A DNA stretch of 64,000 nucleotides from Bradyrhizobium sp. 195. GTDB taxonomy: Bacteria; Pseudomonadota; Alphaproteobacteria; Rhizobiales; Xanthobacteraceae. A program made the translations under genes and the position numbers. Below are positions 44,331-54,716 of the stretch, piece by piece. The notes under the pieces are model-generated. The model searched no databases. It was not told the origin of the DNA and was given only the letters and a program-made list of their open reading frames with translations. The stretch covers positions 1,984,001 to 2,048,000 of the forward strand of contig NZ_CP082161.1 in NCBI RefSeq assembly GCF_023101665.1. Reading direction: 5' to 3'. How positions within the stretch are numbered: the first letter of the stretch is position 1; the number at the start of each line of letters is the position of its first letter.

Positions 44331-46016
44331 ATGCTGGGCGTCGTTTCACTGATCCTCGTCATCCTGGCCGCCGGCGTGTCGAGCGCGGCGGCCGACCCGC
44401 AAGCCGACGATCTCGCCACCTGCCGCGACCGCCAAGCGGAGGCGCAGGCCCGCGCCAGCGCCTGCGACAATCTGCTGAAGGTCGACAAGCTCGGCGGCAA
44501 GGACAAGGCGATCGCGCTCTCCGTGCGCGGCAACACGCTGATCAACAAGCGCGATTACGACCACGCGATCGAGACCCTGTCCATCGCGGTCGATCTCGAT
44601 CCGGACTACGTCATCGCCCTCAACCTGCGCGGCCTTGCCTATGAGCGCAAGGGGCAGGATGACCTGGCCATGGCGGACTACAATCTCGCCCTCCAGAAGC
44701 GTCCTGCCTATGGTGTCCCCTACAACAATCGCGGCGTCATCCACGCGCGCAGGGGTGCGCTGCAAAGTGCGCTCGACGATTTCAGCCTGTCGATCAAGTA
44801 CACGCCGAAATTCCTGCTCGCCTGGACCAATCGTGCCCGCGCACGCTCGCTGATGAAGGATTTCGACGGTGCGATCGCCGATTTTGCGGAGGCCGAGAAG
44901 ATCGACCCGGCCGCGCCGCAGATCGCGGGCAACCGCTGCATCACTTACGGCATGATGGGCAAGTTCGATCAGGCCTTTGCCGACTGCAACCGCCTGATCG
45001 AGAAACAGCCGAAGAACGTGTTCGCGGTCAACAATCGCGCCGACGTCAGCATGATGAAGGGCGACCTCGACGCCGCCCTGAAAGACTACAACACGGCCAT
45101 CCAGATCAATCCGAACAATGTCCGCGCCCATTCCGGCCGCGGCCAGATCTATGAGATGAGACGCGATCTCGCGCAGGCGCGCGCCGACTATCGCGCGGCG
45201 GCCTATTCGCTGACGAAGTTCGACGAGCCCGACGTCGCGCGCGCCCGCGCCAAGGCGCAGGAGCGGCTCGCAGCGCTGATGCCGCAGACCCCGGGGGGCG
45301 CGGCCACCGGCCGCCGCGTCGCCCTGGTGATCGGCAACGGCGCCTACAAGAACGCCCATGCGCTGCCGAATCCGCCGCGCGATTCCAAGCTGATCGCAAG
45401 CGTGCTGCGCGATCTCGGCTTCCAGAGCGTGATAGACACGAAAGACCTTACCCGCGACAAGTTCTTCCAGACGCTGAAAGCCTTCGCCGAGGAAGCGGAA
45501 AAGGCCGATTGGGCGGTGGTCTATTATGCCGGCCACGGTTTCGAGATCGGCGGGGTGAACTATCTGGTTCCGGTCGACGCCAAGCTCACCGCCGACAAGG
45601 ACGCCGAGACCGAAGCGGTCGCACTCGAACAGGTCATTGCCGCGGTCGGTGCTGCGCGAAAAGTGCGTCTTGTGGTGCTGGATGCCTGCCGCGACAATCC
45701 GTTCGCGCCGGCCATGCAGCGCACGCTTTCGCTGAAGCTGGTCGACAAGGGCTTTTCCAACATCGAGCCCGGAGCCGGCTTCATGGTGGTCTACGCCGCC
45801 AAGCATGGCGAGACCGCGATGGACGGCGACGGCAGCGCCAACAGCCCGTTTGCCACCGCGCTGGCGCGCGAGATCAAGCAGCCGCGCATCGAGATCCGAA
45901 AACTGTTCGACATCATCCGCGACGACGTCTGGGCCGCCACCAGGCACGGGCAGCAGCCCTTCACCTACGGCTCGCCGCCGGGACGCGAGGATTTTTATTT
46001 TGTGGCGGGGAAGTAG
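44331..46016 (+). CDS. TPR repeat and caspase-like (peptidase C14) protein
   Basis: A 561-residue secreted or membrane-tethered protein with an N-terminal hydrophobic segment (MLGVVSLILVILAAGVSSAA). About seven tetratricopeptide repeats span residues 50-310 (DYDHAIETLSIAVDLDPDYV, DLDAALKDYNTAIQINPNNV). A C-terminal caspase-like domain (about 325-561) begins RRVALVIGNGAYKNAHALPN. The catalytic dyad is H402 in VYYAGHGFE and C453 in VLDACRDNPF. Such bacterial metacaspase-like proteins cleave after basic residues in some cases; the target and role here are unknown. It diverges from msrA. Confidence 0.9.
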   Translation: MLGVVSLILVILAAGVSSAAADPQADDLATCRDRQAEAQARASACDNLLKVDKLGGKDKAIALSVRGNTLINKRDYDHAIETLSIAVDLDPDYVIALNLRGLAYERKGQDDLAMADYNLALQKRPAYGVPYNNRGVIHARRGALQSALDDFSLSIKYTPKFLLAWTNRARARSLMKDFDGAIADFAEAEKIDPAAPQIAGNRCITYGMMGKFDQAFADCNRLIEKQPKNVFAVNNRADVSMMKGDLDAALKDYNTAIQINPNNVRAHSGRGQIYEMRRDLAQARADYRAAAYSLTKFDEPDVARARAKAQERLAALMPQTPGGAATGRRVALVIGNGAYKNAHALPNPPRDSKLIASVLRDLGFQSVIDTKDLTRDKFFQTLKAFAEEAEKADWAVVYYAGHGFEIGGVNYLVPVDAKLTADKDAETEAVALEQVIAAVGAARKVRLVVLDACRDNPFAPAMQRTLSLKLVDKGFSNIEPGAGFMVVYAAKHGETAMDGDGSANSPFATALAREIKQPRIEIRKLFDIIRDDVWAATRHGQQPFTYGSPPGREDFYFVAGK

Positions 46017-46049
46017 CTTGGAATGCGACGACAGCGCCTCATCCGCAGT

Positions 46050-46145
46050 GCCGTAGGGTGGGCAAAGGCGCAACGCGCCGTGCCCACGATCTCTCTCTAT
46101 AATGAATAAGCGCGTGGGCACGCTTCGCTTTGCCCACCCTACGGC
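46050..46145. repeat. Long palindromic repeat (GCCGTAGGGTGGGCAAAG family)
   Basis: Arms GCCGTAGGGTGGGCAAAG and CTTTGCCCACCCTACGGC, 18 perfectly paired bases, enclose a second pair (GCGCCGTGCCCACG / CGTGGGCACGC). It fills most of the gap between the convergent caspase-like and helicase genes and could terminate both. Confidence 0.9.
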
Positions 46146-46154
46146 AGCGGTGTT

Positions 46155-47270
46155 CTAAACAACGATGCTCAACCGCTTCGCCGCCCGCGTGATGCCCGTA
46201 TACAGCCACCGCGCGCGGCTCTCCTGGAACGCAAAGCTCTCGTCGAACAGCACGACGTCGTCCCATTGCGAGCCCTGCGACTTGTGCACGGTGAGCACAT
46301 AGCCATAGTCGAACTCGGCATAGGGCTTGCGTTGCTCCCAGGCGATCTGCTCGACGCCGCCCTCGAAGCAATCGGCGCGCACCGAGACCTTGGTCACCTT
46401 GTGGCCGAAGTCCTCGTCCGGTGACAGCCGCATCGACAGGATGCGCGACTTCGAGCGCGTAGTGTTGCGCGACTTCACCCGCCACAGGCCGCCGTTGAAC
46501 AGGCCCTTCTTGCGGTTGTTGCGCAGGCACACCAGCTTGTCGCCGGCGACCGGAAAGGTATCCTCGATGTTCTGGCGCTGGCGCACGCGCATATTGTACG
46601 CGCGCCTCGTGTTGTTGCGGCCGACCAGCACCTGGTCGGCGCCCATGACGCGATCGGGGTCGAGCTCCTTGCGCGAGACCACCTCGCTCTCGCCGTAGCG
46701 GCCGATGTCGAGCTCGCGTCCCTCGCGGACGTCCATCGACATCCGCACGATCGGATCGTCCTGCGCCTGGCGATGCACCTCGGTCAGCATCGCGTCGGGC
46801 TCGGTGTTGGTGAAGAAGCCGCCGCCCTGGATCGGCGGCAGCTGCGCGGGATCTCCCAGCACCAGCAGCGGGCAGTCGAACGACATCAGGTCGCGCCCGA
46901 GTTCGGCGTCGACCATCGAGCATTCGTCGATCACGATAAGCTTGGCCTTCGAGGCCGGCGCGTCGTCCCACAATTCGAAGCTCGGCTGCTCCTCGCCGGA
47001 TTCGCGGGCGCGGTAGATCAGCGAGTGGATGGTGGAGGCCTCGTCGCAACCCTTGTTGCGCATGACGAGGGCGGCCTTGCCGGTGAAGGCGGCGAATTTC
47101 ACCTCGCCGTCGACGCCCTCGGCGATGTGTCGCGCCAGCGTGGTCTTGCCGGTCCCGGCGAAGCCGAACAGGCGGAACACCGGCGGCGTGCCGTTACGGC
47201 CGGGTTTTGCTTTCAGCCAGTCGCCGACGGCCTTGAGCGCGGCATCCTGATGCGGGGTGAAGGTGGCCAT
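46155..47270 (-). CDS. RecD-like ATP-dependent helicase (AAA_30 / UvrD_C_2)
   Basis: The protein has 371 residues from the ATG at 47270 (MATFTPHQDAALKAVGDWL). SF1 helicase motifs are present: Walker A GFAGTGKTTLA, Walker B KLIVIDECSMVD, motif III LVLGDPAQLPPI, the UvrD_C_2 motif VLTVHKSQGSQWDDVVLFDE, and motif VI WLYTGITRA. It is a short stand-alone RecD2-like helicase without RecBC. It may also be phage-derived in origin, but base composition matches the neighbours. It shows no functional link to nap. Confidence 0.9.
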   Translation of the reverse strand: MATFTPHQDAALKAVGDWLKAKPGRNGTPPVFRLFGFAGTGKTTLARHIAEGVDGEVKFAAFTGKAALVMRNKGCDEASTIHSLIYRARESGEEQPSFELWDDAPASKAKLIVIDECSMVDAELGRDLMSFDCPLLVLGDPAQLPPIQGGGFFTNTEPDAMLTEVHRQAQDDPIVRMSMDVREGRELDIGRYGESEVVSRKELDPDRVMGADQVLVGRNNTRRAYNMRVRQRQNIEDTFPVAGDKLVCLRNNRKKGLFNGGLWRVKSRNTTRSKSRILSMRLSPDEDFGHKVTKVSVRADCFEGGVEQIAWEQRKPYAEFDYGYVLTVHKSQGSQWDDVVLFDESFAFQESRARWLYTGITRAAKRLSIVV

Positions 47271-47382
47271 GTCTGTCTTGAGAGGTGCGAAACGGAGCGA
47301 TTCGCCATCCCCCAAAACTAACCATTCGCCCCGCCGGTTCAAGCGCAGGGCAATCGCATTTCAAGGCCGTATCTCTGGGCCC

Positions 47383-47511
47383 ATCCTTCGAGACGCCCGC
47401 CTTTGGCGGGCCCTCAGGATGAGGACGGAGTGCGTGGCGGCCATTGCGACAAGCAAAGATGTCGCCCAGCTTCATCCTGAGGAGACCGCGCAAGCGGTCA
47501 TCTCGAAGGAC
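47383..47511. repeat. Inverted repeat (ATCCTTCGAGA...TCTCGAAGGA family)
   Basis: Outer arms ATCCTTCGAGA and TCTCGAAGGA and inner arms CCCTCAGGATGAG and TTCATCCTGAGGAG flank a 60-base spacer. It lies in the gap between napC and the helicase gene, whose 5' end it adjoins. Confidence 0.75.
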
Positions 47512-47549
47512 GAGGCGCTTGCTCAGGCATCGCCAAGCTCGCGACCACC

Positions 47550-48203
47550 CTACTGCCAGCCCGGAACACCGCGCATGTCGGGCAGCTGGTGGGCGATGCC
47601 CTTGTGGCAGTCGATGCAGGTCTTTTCCTTGGTGAACAGGAAGCGCTGGTGCGCCACTGATGCCCGCGGCGATTGCTTGGTGATGTCCATGGAATCGGCG
47701 CTGTGGCAGTTGCGGCACTCCAGCGAATCGTTGGCCTTGAAGCGCGCCCATTCGTGCGCCGCCAGCTCGAGCCGGTGATCGAGGAACTTCTCTCGCGTGT
47801 TGATCGTGCCGAAGATCTTGCCCCAGACCTCCTTGGAGGCCTGCATCTTGCGCGCGATCTTGTCGGTCCAGTTGTGCGGGACGTGGCAGTCCGGGCAGGT
47901 CGCGCGCACGCCGGAGCGGTTGCTGAAGTGGATGGTCGGCTTCAGCTCGGCGTAGACGTTGTCCTTCATCTCGTGGCAGCCGGTGCAGAACTTCTCGGTG
48001 TTGGTGATTTCCAGCGCCGTGTTGAAGCCGCCCCAGAAGATCACGCCGGCAACGAAGCCGGCCAGCACCAGGGTGCCGAGCGCGAACACCGAACTCGGCC
48101 GGGTCAGCACCCGCCAGAGCTCCAGCATAAAGTCCCAGCTTCGCGCCAGGAAGCCGCGCTTGGCCTTCAGCTCGGCATTGGGCTCGTCAGCGGCCGTCGT
48201 CAT
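47550..48203 (-). CDS. napC: Tetrahaem cytochrome NapC
   Basis: The 217-residue NapC/NirT-family quinol dehydrogenase has one N-terminal membrane anchor (about 37-60, [20 protein letters not shown]) and four haem-binding CxxCH motifs: CTGCH, CPDCH, CRNCH and CIDCH. It oxidises membrane quinol and passes electrons to NapB. The ATG overlaps the napB stop by four bases (ATGA). It is the last gene of napEDABC; an inverted repeat lies beyond its stop. Confidence 0.96.
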   Translation of the reverse strand: MTTAADEPNAELKAKRGFLARSWDFMLELWRVLTRPSSVFALGTLVLAGFVAGVIFWGGFNTALEITNTEKFCTGCHEMKDNVYAELKPTIHFSNRSGVRATCPDCHVPHNWTDKIARKMQASKEVWGKIFGTINTREKFLDHRLELAAHEWARFKANDSLECRNCHSADSMDITKQSPRASVAHQRFLFTKEKTCIDCHKGIAHQLPDMRGVPGWQ

Positions 48204-48670
48204 CGCCGGCCACCGGGGCTTGAGCGCGACAGCAGCGTGTCGATGTCGGTGAAGTCGTTGCTGACCGGCGGATTGGCGGTGTTCTGCGGCACGTGGCATT
48301 CCGTGCAGAAGAAGCGGCGCGGCGAGATCGAAGCCAGGAACTGGCCGTCACGGTCCATGAAGTGCGTGATCGAGACCATCGGCGCCTGCGACTCCGCAGT
48401 GCGCGCCCGCGCGTGGCAGGACAGGCATTTGTTGCCGTTGAGGTCGATCTGGTAGCCGTCGATATTGTGCGGGATCACCGGCGGCTGCTCCGGATAGTTG
48501 CGCACCTCCTTTTCGGAGGTGTTGCGGTTCGGCAGCATCGGCGGCGCCGGGCCCTCGTCATTGAGCGGGGTCGGGCCGCGCAGGCCGGACGTCACCGTCT
48601 GCGCGGTCAATGAACTCGTTCCCGCGGCGATTGCGACCGCGAGCAGGGCAAATGCAATTCTCTTCATCAT
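48200..48670 (-). CDS. napB: Dihaem cytochrome NapB
   Basis: The 156-residue periplasmic electron-transfer subunit of nitrate reductase. It has a signal peptide (about 1-24) and two haem motifs, CLSCH and CTECH, plus axial-ligand histidines in [13 protein letters not shown] and [11 protein letters not shown]. It carries electrons from NapC to NapA. The start at 48670 overlaps the napA stop as ATGA, and its own stop overlaps the napC start, so translation is coupled along the operon. Confidence 0.96.
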   Translation of the reverse strand: MMKRIAFALLAVAIAAGTSSLTAQTVTSGLRGPTPLNDEGPAPPMLPNRNTSEKEVRNYPEQPPVIPHNIDGYQIDLNGNKCLSCHARARTAESQAPMVSITHFMDRDGQFLASISPRRFFCTECHVPQNTANPPVSNDFTDIDTLLSRSSPGGRR

Positions 48671-51180
48671 GACAGGTTCACCCGCTCGATGCGCACGGCG
48701 CATTTCTTGAAGTCGGTTTGCAGCGAGATCGGATCGGTGGCGTCCAGCGTCACCTTGTTGATCAGCTTGGACTCGTCGAACCAGGGCACGAAGACGAGGC
48801 CGCGCGGCGGCCGGTCGCGGCCGCGCGTTTCGACCCGGGCGCGGATGAAGCCGCGGCGGGAGACGACCTTCACTTCATCCCCGCGCCGGAGCTTGGCTTC
48901 CGACGCGTCGTCGGGATGCATGAAGCAGACGGCTTCGGGGAAGGCCTTGAAGAGCTCGGGCACGCGGCGCGTCATGGTGCCGGAGTGCCAGTGCTCCAGC
49001 ACTCGGCCGGTCGAGAGCCAGTACGGATAGTCGTTGTCGGGCGATTCCGCCGCCGGCTCGAACGGCAGCGCAAAGATGCGCGCCTTGCCGTCGGGAAAGC
49101 CGTAGAACTGCACGTCGGTGCCCTGCTTGACGTAGGGGTCGCTGCCCTCGCGGAAGCGCCACTTCGTCTCCTGGCCGTTGACGACCGGCCAGCGCAGGCC
49201 GCGCTCGCGGTGATAAGTGTCGAACGGCGCGAGGTCGTGGCCATGGCCGCGGCCAAATTGGGCATATTCCTCGAACAGGCCCTTGTGGACGTAGAAGCCG
49301 AAGGCCTGGGATTCGTCGTTGGCGTAGCCGGGCTCGATGTCGGTCACTGGGAATTTGTCGACCTGGCCGTTCTTGTAGAGCACGTCGAACAGCGTCTTGC
49401 CGCGAACGTCCGGCTTCTTGGCGATCAACTCCTCGGGCCAGACCTCCTCGATCTTGAAGCGCTTCGAGAACTCCATGAGCTGCCAGAGATCGGACTTCGA
49501 CTCACCCGGCGCGGAGACGAGCTGATGCCAGAACTGGGTGCGCCGCTCGGCGTTGCCGTAGGCGCCTTCCTTCTCCACCCACATCGCGGTCGGCAGGATC
49601 AGGTCGGCGGCAAGCGCGGTCACCGAGGGATAGGCGTCCGAGACCACGATGAAATTGTCGGGGTTGCGGAAGCCGGGATAGGTCTCTTCGTTGATGTTGG
49701 GGCCGGCCTGGAGGTTGTTGTTGACCTGCACCCAATAGGCGTTGATCAGACCGTCCTTCAGCATCCGGCTTTGCAGCACGGCGTGGGCGCCGTTTTTGTC
49801 CGGAATGGTGCCTTCGGGCAGCTGCCAGATGTGCTCGGCATGGTCGCGATGCGCCTTGTTGGTCACGACCATGTCGGCGGGCAGGCGGTGCGAGAAGGTG
49901 CCGACCTCGCGCGCGGTGCCGCAGGCCGAGGGCTGGCCGGTCAGCGAGAACGGGCTGTTGCCGGGCGAGGAGATCTTTCCGGTCAGAAGGTGGATGTTGT
50001 AGACGAGGTTGTTGCACCAGACGCCGCGGGTGTGCTGGTTGAAGCCCATGGTCCAGAACGAGACCACCTTGGTCTTGGGATCGGCATAGAGCTCGGCGAG
50101 TGCCTCCAGCCGGTTGAGCGGCACGCCCGACATTTCGGCGGCCTTCTCCAGCGTGTACTCCGAGACGAACTTGACGAACTCGTCGTAGCTCATGTCGGTG
50201 GAGTCATTGGGCTTCGACGCGCCCGTCGCCTTCTTCTGGAGCGGATGTTCCGGGCGCAGGCCGTAGCCGATATCGGTCTGGCCGCGCTTGAACACTGTAT
50301 GCGCGGCGACGAAGTCCTTGTTGACCCGGCCGGACTTGATGATGTGGTTGGCGATGGCGTTGAGGATGTAGAGGTCGGTCTGCGGCTTGAACACCATGCC
50401 GATGTCGGCGAGGTCGAACGAGCGGTGCTCGAAGGTCGAGAGCACGGCGACGCGGACATGCGGCGCCGAGAGACGGCGGTCGGCGAGACGCGTCCACAGG
50501 ATCGGGTGCATCTCCGCCATGTTGGAGCCCCACAGCACGAAGGCGTCGGTCGCCTCGATGTCGTCATAGCAGCCGGACGGCTCGTCGATGCCGAAGGTCC
50601 GCATCATGCCGGCGACGGCGGACGCCATGCAGTGCCGCGCATTGGGGTCGATGTTGTTGGTGCGGAAACCGGCCTTGAACAGTTTCGAGGCGGCATAGCC
50701 TTCCCAGATCGTCCACTGGCCGGAGCCGAACATCGCGACGCCGTTGGGCCCGCGCTTCTTGATCGCCTCCTTCCACTTCAGCTCCATGATGTCGAAGGCT
50801 TCGGTCCAGGACACGGGCGTGAACTCGCCGTTCTTGTCGTATTTGCCGCCCGTCTTGCGCAGCATCGGCTGGGTCAGGCGGTCGTGGCCGTACATGATCT
50901 TGGAGAGGAAGTAGCCCTTGACGCAGTTGAGGCCGCGATTGACCTCGGCCTTGATGTCGCCGTGGGTCGCGACGACGCGATTGTCCTTGGTCCCGACCAT
51001 CACCGAGCAGCCGGTGCCGCAGAAACGGCAGGCGGCCTTGTCCCACTTCATTTCGCTGTTGTTGCGCTCGGTGACGAGATTGGCGGCGAGCGCCGGAGCC
51101 GGCATGCCCGCGGCGGCGGCCGCGATTGCGGCGGCCTCGAGCTTCAGCATCTGGCGGCGGTCGAGCTTGGGCGATGTCAT
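48667..51180 (-). CDS. napA: Periplasmic nitrate reductase catalytic subunit NapA
   Basis: The 837-residue molybdenum enzyme reduces nitrate to nitrite in the periplasm. It starts with a Tat-type signal ([20 protein letters not shown]...LAAN). The [4Fe-4S] ligands are C51, C54, C58 and C86 (CRFCGTGC and GLNCVKGY) and the Mo-ligating cysteine is C184 in [10 protein letters not shown]. The molydopterin-binding regions and the C-terminal domain ([17 protein letters not shown]) are complete. I chose the ATG at 51180, because it gives an intact signal peptide; longer frames run into napD. Confidence 0.98.
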   Translation of the reverse strand: MTSPKLDRRQMLKLEAAAIAAAAAGMPAPALAANLVTERNNSEMKWDKAACRFCGTGCSVMVGTKDNRVVATHGDIKAEVNRGLNCVKGYFLSKIMYGHDRLTQPMLRKTGGKYDKNGEFTPVSWTEAFDIMELKWKEAIKKRGPNGVAMFGSGQWTIWEGYAASKLFKAGFRTNNIDPNARHCMASAVAGMMRTFGIDEPSGCYDDIEATDAFVLWGSNMAEMHPILWTRLADRRLSAPHVRVAVLSTFEHRSFDLADIGMVFKPQTDLYILNAIANHIIKSGRVNKDFVAAHTVFKRGQTDIGYGLRPEHPLQKKATGASKPNDSTDMSYDEFVKFVSEYTLEKAAEMSGVPLNRLEALAELYADPKTKVVSFWTMGFNQHTRGVWCNNLVYNIHLLTGKISSPGNSPFSLTGQPSACGTAREVGTFSHRLPADMVVTNKAHRDHAEHIWQLPEGTIPDKNGAHAVLQSRMLKDGLINAYWVQVNNNLQAGPNINEETYPGFRNPDNFIVVSDAYPSVTALAADLILPTAMWVEKEGAYGNAERRTQFWHQLVSAPGESKSDLWQLMEFSKRFKIEEVWPEELIAKKPDVRGKTLFDVLYKNGQVDKFPVTDIEPGYANDESQAFGFYVHKGLFEEYAQFGRGHGHDLAPFDTYHRERGLRWPVVNGQETKWRFREGSDPYVKQGTDVQFYGFPDGKARIFALPFEPAAESPDNDYPYWLSTGRVLEHWHSGTMTRRVPELFKAFPEAVCFMHPDDASEAKLRRGDEVKVVSRRGFIRARVETRGRDRPPRGLVFVPWFDESKLINKVTLDATDPISLQTDFKKCAVRIERVNLS

Positions 51181-51196
51181 GATGGCTCTTCCTGAC

Positions 51197-51544
51197 TCAG
51201 GCGGTTTCGATGGCGTGGAAGACCAGTGCCGCGGAATAGACGTGTTGCAGCGACTGGATGGTGTTGAGCATGGTGCCGAGGCTGCCGGCATCGGGCGCTT
51301 CGGTCACGACGACGAGCTTGCCGCGCGGATCGCGGCCGTGGATTTCGCAGCCGGGCAGCGCGGTGATCTCGGCTTCGAGCTCGGCGAGATGCTCGGGGCG
51401 CGCCTGCACGATGATGCTGGCGATCTCGGCGCCCGGCGGGGCGATGACGCGGTCGGCGCTGAGCACCCGGCCGGTAATCAAGGCGCGGCGATTGAGTGTG
51501 GCGTGAGCCATGATGATGCCTGTCTTTCGCTCGTCGGGGATCAA
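51197..51544 (-). CDS. napD: NapA-specific chaperone NapD
   Basis: A 115-residue protein if started at the ATG at 51544, which overlaps the napE stop as ATGA; ATG 51512 ([18 protein letters not shown]) gives 104 residues. The NapD fold shows [20 protein letters not shown] and [20 protein letters not shown]. NapD binds the NapA Tat signal and holds it back until the cofactors are inserted. It lies 16 bases before napA. Confidence 0.92.
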   Translation of the reverse strand: MIPDERKTGIIMAHATLNRRALITGRVLSADRVIAPPGAEIASIIVQARPEHLAELEAEITALPGCEIHGRDPRGKLVVVTEAPDAGSLGTMLNTIQSLQHVYSAALVFHAIETA

Positions 51545-51726
51545 TGCGGGGAGGGCGGCGGGCCGGGAGGGCCGGCGAACATCTGGTAGATCCAGACCCC
51601 AAGCCCGTACGAGCCGACTGTTCCGACCGCGAGGACGGGCATTACGACCGCGGTCAGGAACAGGAACGCAAAAATCTCCATGCGCTTACGGCGCACGCGC
51701 GACATCGTGTCGTCAGGGGCCGACAT
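51541..51726 (-). CDS. napE: Small membrane subunit NapE
   Basis: The 61-residue single-pass membrane protein of the NapE/TorE family: MSRVRRKRMEIFAFLFLTAV, then a helix through GTVGSYGLGVWIYQMFAGPP and a proline-rich end. It is the first gene of napEDABC. The role of NapE is not well defined in any organism. A FixK-type box lies 96 bases upstream. Confidence 0.9.
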   Translation of the reverse strand: MSAPDDTMSRVRRKRMEIFAFLFLTAVVMPVLAVGTVGSYGLGVWIYQMFAGPPGPPPSPH

Positions 51727-51814
51727 ATTCGGTCTCTCTGAATGGTATGGGAATCGGGACGGCATCCGGGCCGTTGCCTTGCGGTACTTTTGATGCATCC
51801 GGACCGCTGACGCG

Positions 51815-51828
51815 TTGATCTGGATCAA
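51815..51828. promoter_or_regulatory. FixK2/FNR-type box upstream of napE
   Basis: TTGATCTGGATCAA, a full match to TTGA-N6-TCAA. Its centre lies about 96 bases before the napE ATG, in the 265-base region between napE and the divergent LLM flavoprotein gene. It fits FixK2 activation of nap. Confidence 0.85.
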
Positions 51829-51991
51829 TCGGTCGAGTTGGCCGCACCCCCAGGGCGCGCCGGAAACGGGCCTCTTGCTACGTGCGGTCGCAGAATTCAT
51901 CTCCCGCACGGCGGAATTGCTGCTCCGTAGACAGCGCCGCCCTGCCCACTAAGATGCGCTTAACAAGAATAATCTTGGGAGAGACGTCGTC

Positions 51992-53197
51992 ATGAAGTTC
52001 GGCATCTTCTACGAGCTGCAACTGCCGCGGCCCTGGGTGGCCGGCGACGAGTTCGCCCTCTACCAGAACGCGCTCTCGCAGATGGAACTCGCCGACAAGC
52101 TCGGCTACGACCATGCCTGGGTGGTCGAGCATCATTTCCTCGAGGAATATTCGCACTCGCCCTCCCCGGAATCCTTCCTCGCCGCTGCCAGCCAGCGCAC
52201 CAAGAACATCCGGCTCGGCCACGGCATCCTCCAGCTCACCACCAACCATCCGGCCCGCGTTGCCGAGCGTGTCGCGGTGCTGGATCTGCTCAGCAACGGC
52301 CGCTGCGAATTCGGCATGGGCGAGAGCGCCTCGATCACCGAGCTCACCCCGTTCGGCCGCGACATGGAGACCAAGAAGGAGGTGTTCGAGGAGGCCGTGG
52401 CCGCGATCTTCCCGATGTTCAAGGACGCCGGCAGCGAGCACCACGGCAAATATTTCGACATCCCCTTGCGCAATGTCGTGCCGAAGCCGGTGCAGAAGCC
52501 GCATCCGCCGCTGTGGATGGCCTGCTCGCAGCTGCCGACCATCGAGCGCGCGGGCCGCCACGGTTTTGGCGCGCTCGGCTTCCAGTTCGTCAGCGCCGAT
52601 GCCGCGCACGCCTGGGTGCACGCCTATTACAACGCCATGACCAAGCGGCTCTCCAAGCTCGCGGACTACGAGATCAACCCCAACATGGCGCTGGTGTCGT
52701 TCTTCATGTGCGCCAAGTCCGACGAGGAGGCGCGTGCCCGCGCCGACGGCGCCACCTTCTTCCAGTTCGCGCTGCGCTTCTACGGCGCCTCGCAGAACCG
52801 CCAGCGGCCCGCGCCCTACACCGTCAACATGTGGGACGAGTACAACAAGTGGAAGCGCGACAATCCCGAGGCGCAGGAGGCGGCCTTGCGCGGCGGCCTG
52901 ATCGGTTCGCCCGAGACGATCCGAAAGAAGCTGAAGCGGTTCCAGTCCTCGCATATCGACCAGGTCATCCTGCTCAACCAGGCCGGCAAGAACAGCCACG
53001 AGCACATCTGCGAATCGCTCGAGCTGTTCGGCCGCGAGGTGATGCCGGAGTTCCAGAACGACCCGGCGCAGGCGGCGTGGAAGAAAGGTGTGATGAGCGG
53101 CGAGATCCAGCTGGAGGAGATCGACACCGAGGCGTTCACCGACCGCTACGGCAAGCTCGCCATCAATGTGGCACCAGAGAAGGCGGCGGCGGGGTAG
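51992..53197 (+). CDS. LLM class flavin-dependent oxidoreductase
   Basis: The 401-residue bacterial luciferase-like monooxygenase uses reduced FMN or F420. Its start [15 protein letters not shown] is followed by [40 protein letters not shown] and [20 protein letters not shown], the LLM barrel motifs. A GGGAGAG lies close before the ATG. The substrate is unknown. The DUF2200 gene follows 14 bases later and is probably cotranscribed. Confidence 0.9.
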   Translation: MKFGIFYELQLPRPWVAGDEFALYQNALSQMELADKLGYDHAWVVEHHFLEEYSHSPSPESFLAAASQRTKNIRLGHGILQLTTNHPARVAERVAVLDLLSNGRCEFGMGESASITELTPFGRDMETKKEVFEEAVAAIFPMFKDAGSEHHGKYFDIPLRNVVPKPVQKPHPPLWMACSQLPTIERAGRHGFGALGFQFVSADAAHAWVHAYYNAMTKRLSKLADYEINPNMALVSFFMCAKSDEEARARADGATFFQFALRFYGASQNRQRPAPYTVNMWDEYNKWKRDNPEAQEAALRGGLIGSPETIRKKLKRFQSSHIDQVILLNQAGKNSHEHICESLELFGREVMPEFQNDPAQAAWKKGVMSGEIQLEEIDTEAFTDRYGKLAINVAPEKAAAG

Positions 53198-53211
53198 GGG
53201 GATTACGCATC

Positions 53212-53571
53212 GTGACAAAGCATCGGATCTACACGATGAGCTTCGCCAGCGTGTATCCGCTTTACGTTGCGAAAGCCGAGAAAAAGGGACGGACAAAAGC
53301 CGAGGTCGATCAGATCATCTCCTGGCTGACCGGCTATGGTCAGAAGGAGCTGGAAGCTCAGCTGAAGAAGCAGACGGACTTTGAAACCTTCTTTGCGCAG
53401 GCTCCTCGGATCAATCCTTCTCGATCCATGATCAAGGGCGTCGTCTGCGGCGTCCGGGTGGAGGACATCAAGGAACCAACGATGCAAGAGATCCGCTACC
53501 TGGACAAGCTGATCGATGAGCTGGCCAAGGGAAAGACAATGGACAAGATCCTGCGGCAAACGAATAACTGA
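53212..53571 (+). CDS. DUF2200 domain protein
   Basis: A 119-residue protein from the GTG at 53212 (GGGGT-rich site about ten bases upstream). It matches DUF2200: [40 protein letters not shown] and [20 protein letters not shown], ending with a helix containing [15 protein letters not shown]. This family is small, cytoplasmic and uncharacterised. It follows the LLM flavoprotein gene directly. Confidence 0.9.
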   Translation: MTKHRIYTMSFASVYPLYVAKAEKKGRTKAEVDQIISWLTGYGQKELEAQLKKQTDFETFFAQAPRINPSRSMIKGVVCGVRVEDIKEPTMQEIRYLDKLIDELAKGKTMDKILRQTNN

Positions 53572-53688
53572 GCGGAGCCTTCCGTCCAGGAGAGCCGGCG
53601 GCCTTGCGCGGCCGATCGAGGCGCCCCCGTCTTTCGCTGCGCCGCCATTGCTGATAAACCTTCGGCAAACGGCGATAGGGAGAGAACG

Positions 53689-54477
53689 ATGTGGTCTCAC
53701 GGGACGCCTGCAAATCCGGCGGCCGGCGATATCACGCCCGCGGTGCTCGCCATCGGCCGCTCCGACTTCCCGAGCGTCCTCATCGACACGCTGCGCCGGC
53801 AGGCCGATGTCGGCCATTGCATGGTGTTCGCGCTGAACCGCGCGGGTGCCGTCACCTGCCTGCTCGATGCCGGCAACATCCCGATCGGCGGCGATCTCGG
53901 CGCAGCCTATGCCGGCCAGTTCCACGAATCCGATCCCAACCGCGATGTGCTGTTCGAAGCCGAGGGCACCGCCCCGATCATGCTGCCGTCCTTCGCGCCG
54001 CGCATGTACGGCGCGCGCTACCGCAAGATCTTCTTCCACGATTCCGGCATCGTCGACAAATGCGCGACCGCGATCTGGACCGCCGACACCTGCTTCTACG
54101 TCAACTTCTATCGCATCACGGCCCAGGGCCGCTTCAGCGATGCCGAGCGTGTGCGGCTTCAAACAATCGCGCCCGCGATCGGTGCCAGCGTCGCACGTCA
54201 TTTCCAGCAGGCTTCGACGGCGACGCCCGACCAGAACCTCGCCGCATTGTTCGCGACACGCGCGCCGCTCTCCGCGCTGACGCCGCGCGAACAGGAGGTC
54301 TGCCGCCGCATTTTGCTCGGCTTCAGCTCCGAGGCGATCTCGCAAGCGCTCGGCATCAGCCTGCATTCCACGCTCACCTACCGCAAGCGCGCCTATCAGC
54401 GGCTCGGGATTTCCGCGCAGAACGAATTGTTCGCGATCGTGCTGCGGCTGCTGGCGCGGCCTGATGGCTTGAACTAG
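53689..54477 (+). CDS. LuxR-type transcriptional regulator
   Basis: A 262-residue protein with an N-terminal sensor region of about 180 residues that I cannot place in a family (PSVLIDTLRRQADVGHCMVF, MYGARYRKIFFHDSGIVDKC) and a C-terminal LuxR helix-turn-helix at about 195-255 (LTPREQEVCRRILLGFSSEA, ISLHSTLTYRKRAYQRLGIS). The region resembles other regulators of this kind in Bradyrhizobium with a single sensory domain. The target is unknown; the PfpI-family gene lies downstream after 239 bases. Confidence 0.88.
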   Translation: MWSHGTPANPAAGDITPAVLAIGRSDFPSVLIDTLRRQADVGHCMVFALNRAGAVTCLLDAGNIPIGGDLGAAYAGQFHESDPNRDVLFEAEGTAPIMLPSFAPRMYGARYRKIFFHDSGIVDKCATAIWTADTCFYVNFYRITAQGRFSDAERVRLQTIAPAIGASVARHFQQASTATPDQNLAALFATRAPLSALTPREQEVCRRILLGFSSEAISQALGISLHSTLTYRKRAYQRLGISAQNELFAIVLRLLARPDGLN

Positions 54478-54716
54478 GGCTATTCGAGGTCCGTAATCTC
54501 TGCTTTCGAGAACGATGCGGACACGCGGCCGCACCTGCGATCATCCCTTTTTGAACCTCGCTGGAAACGAGGCGAGGCAGGCAGCGGCTAATCGTTCTTT
54601 TCTGATAGATCGGTTCGGTCGTGTCTGCCAGACTGGAGCGACACAACCATGATCGCCTTTGGCCGTGGATCTGGGGAAGCTCCTGGTATTTTGAAATCGA
54701 TGGAAGAGGCAACACC

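Noticed and set aside
46155..47270. RecD-like helicase as evidence of a phage or mobile element
   Set aside because: No integrase, terminase or attachment repeats nearby, and base composition matches the neighbours; a chromosomal stand-alone helicase is simpler.
53203..54534. 443-residue minus-strand frame opposite DUF2200 and LuxR genes
   Set aside because: Composition typical of antisense frames in GC-rich DNA; both plus-strand genes have recognisable domains.
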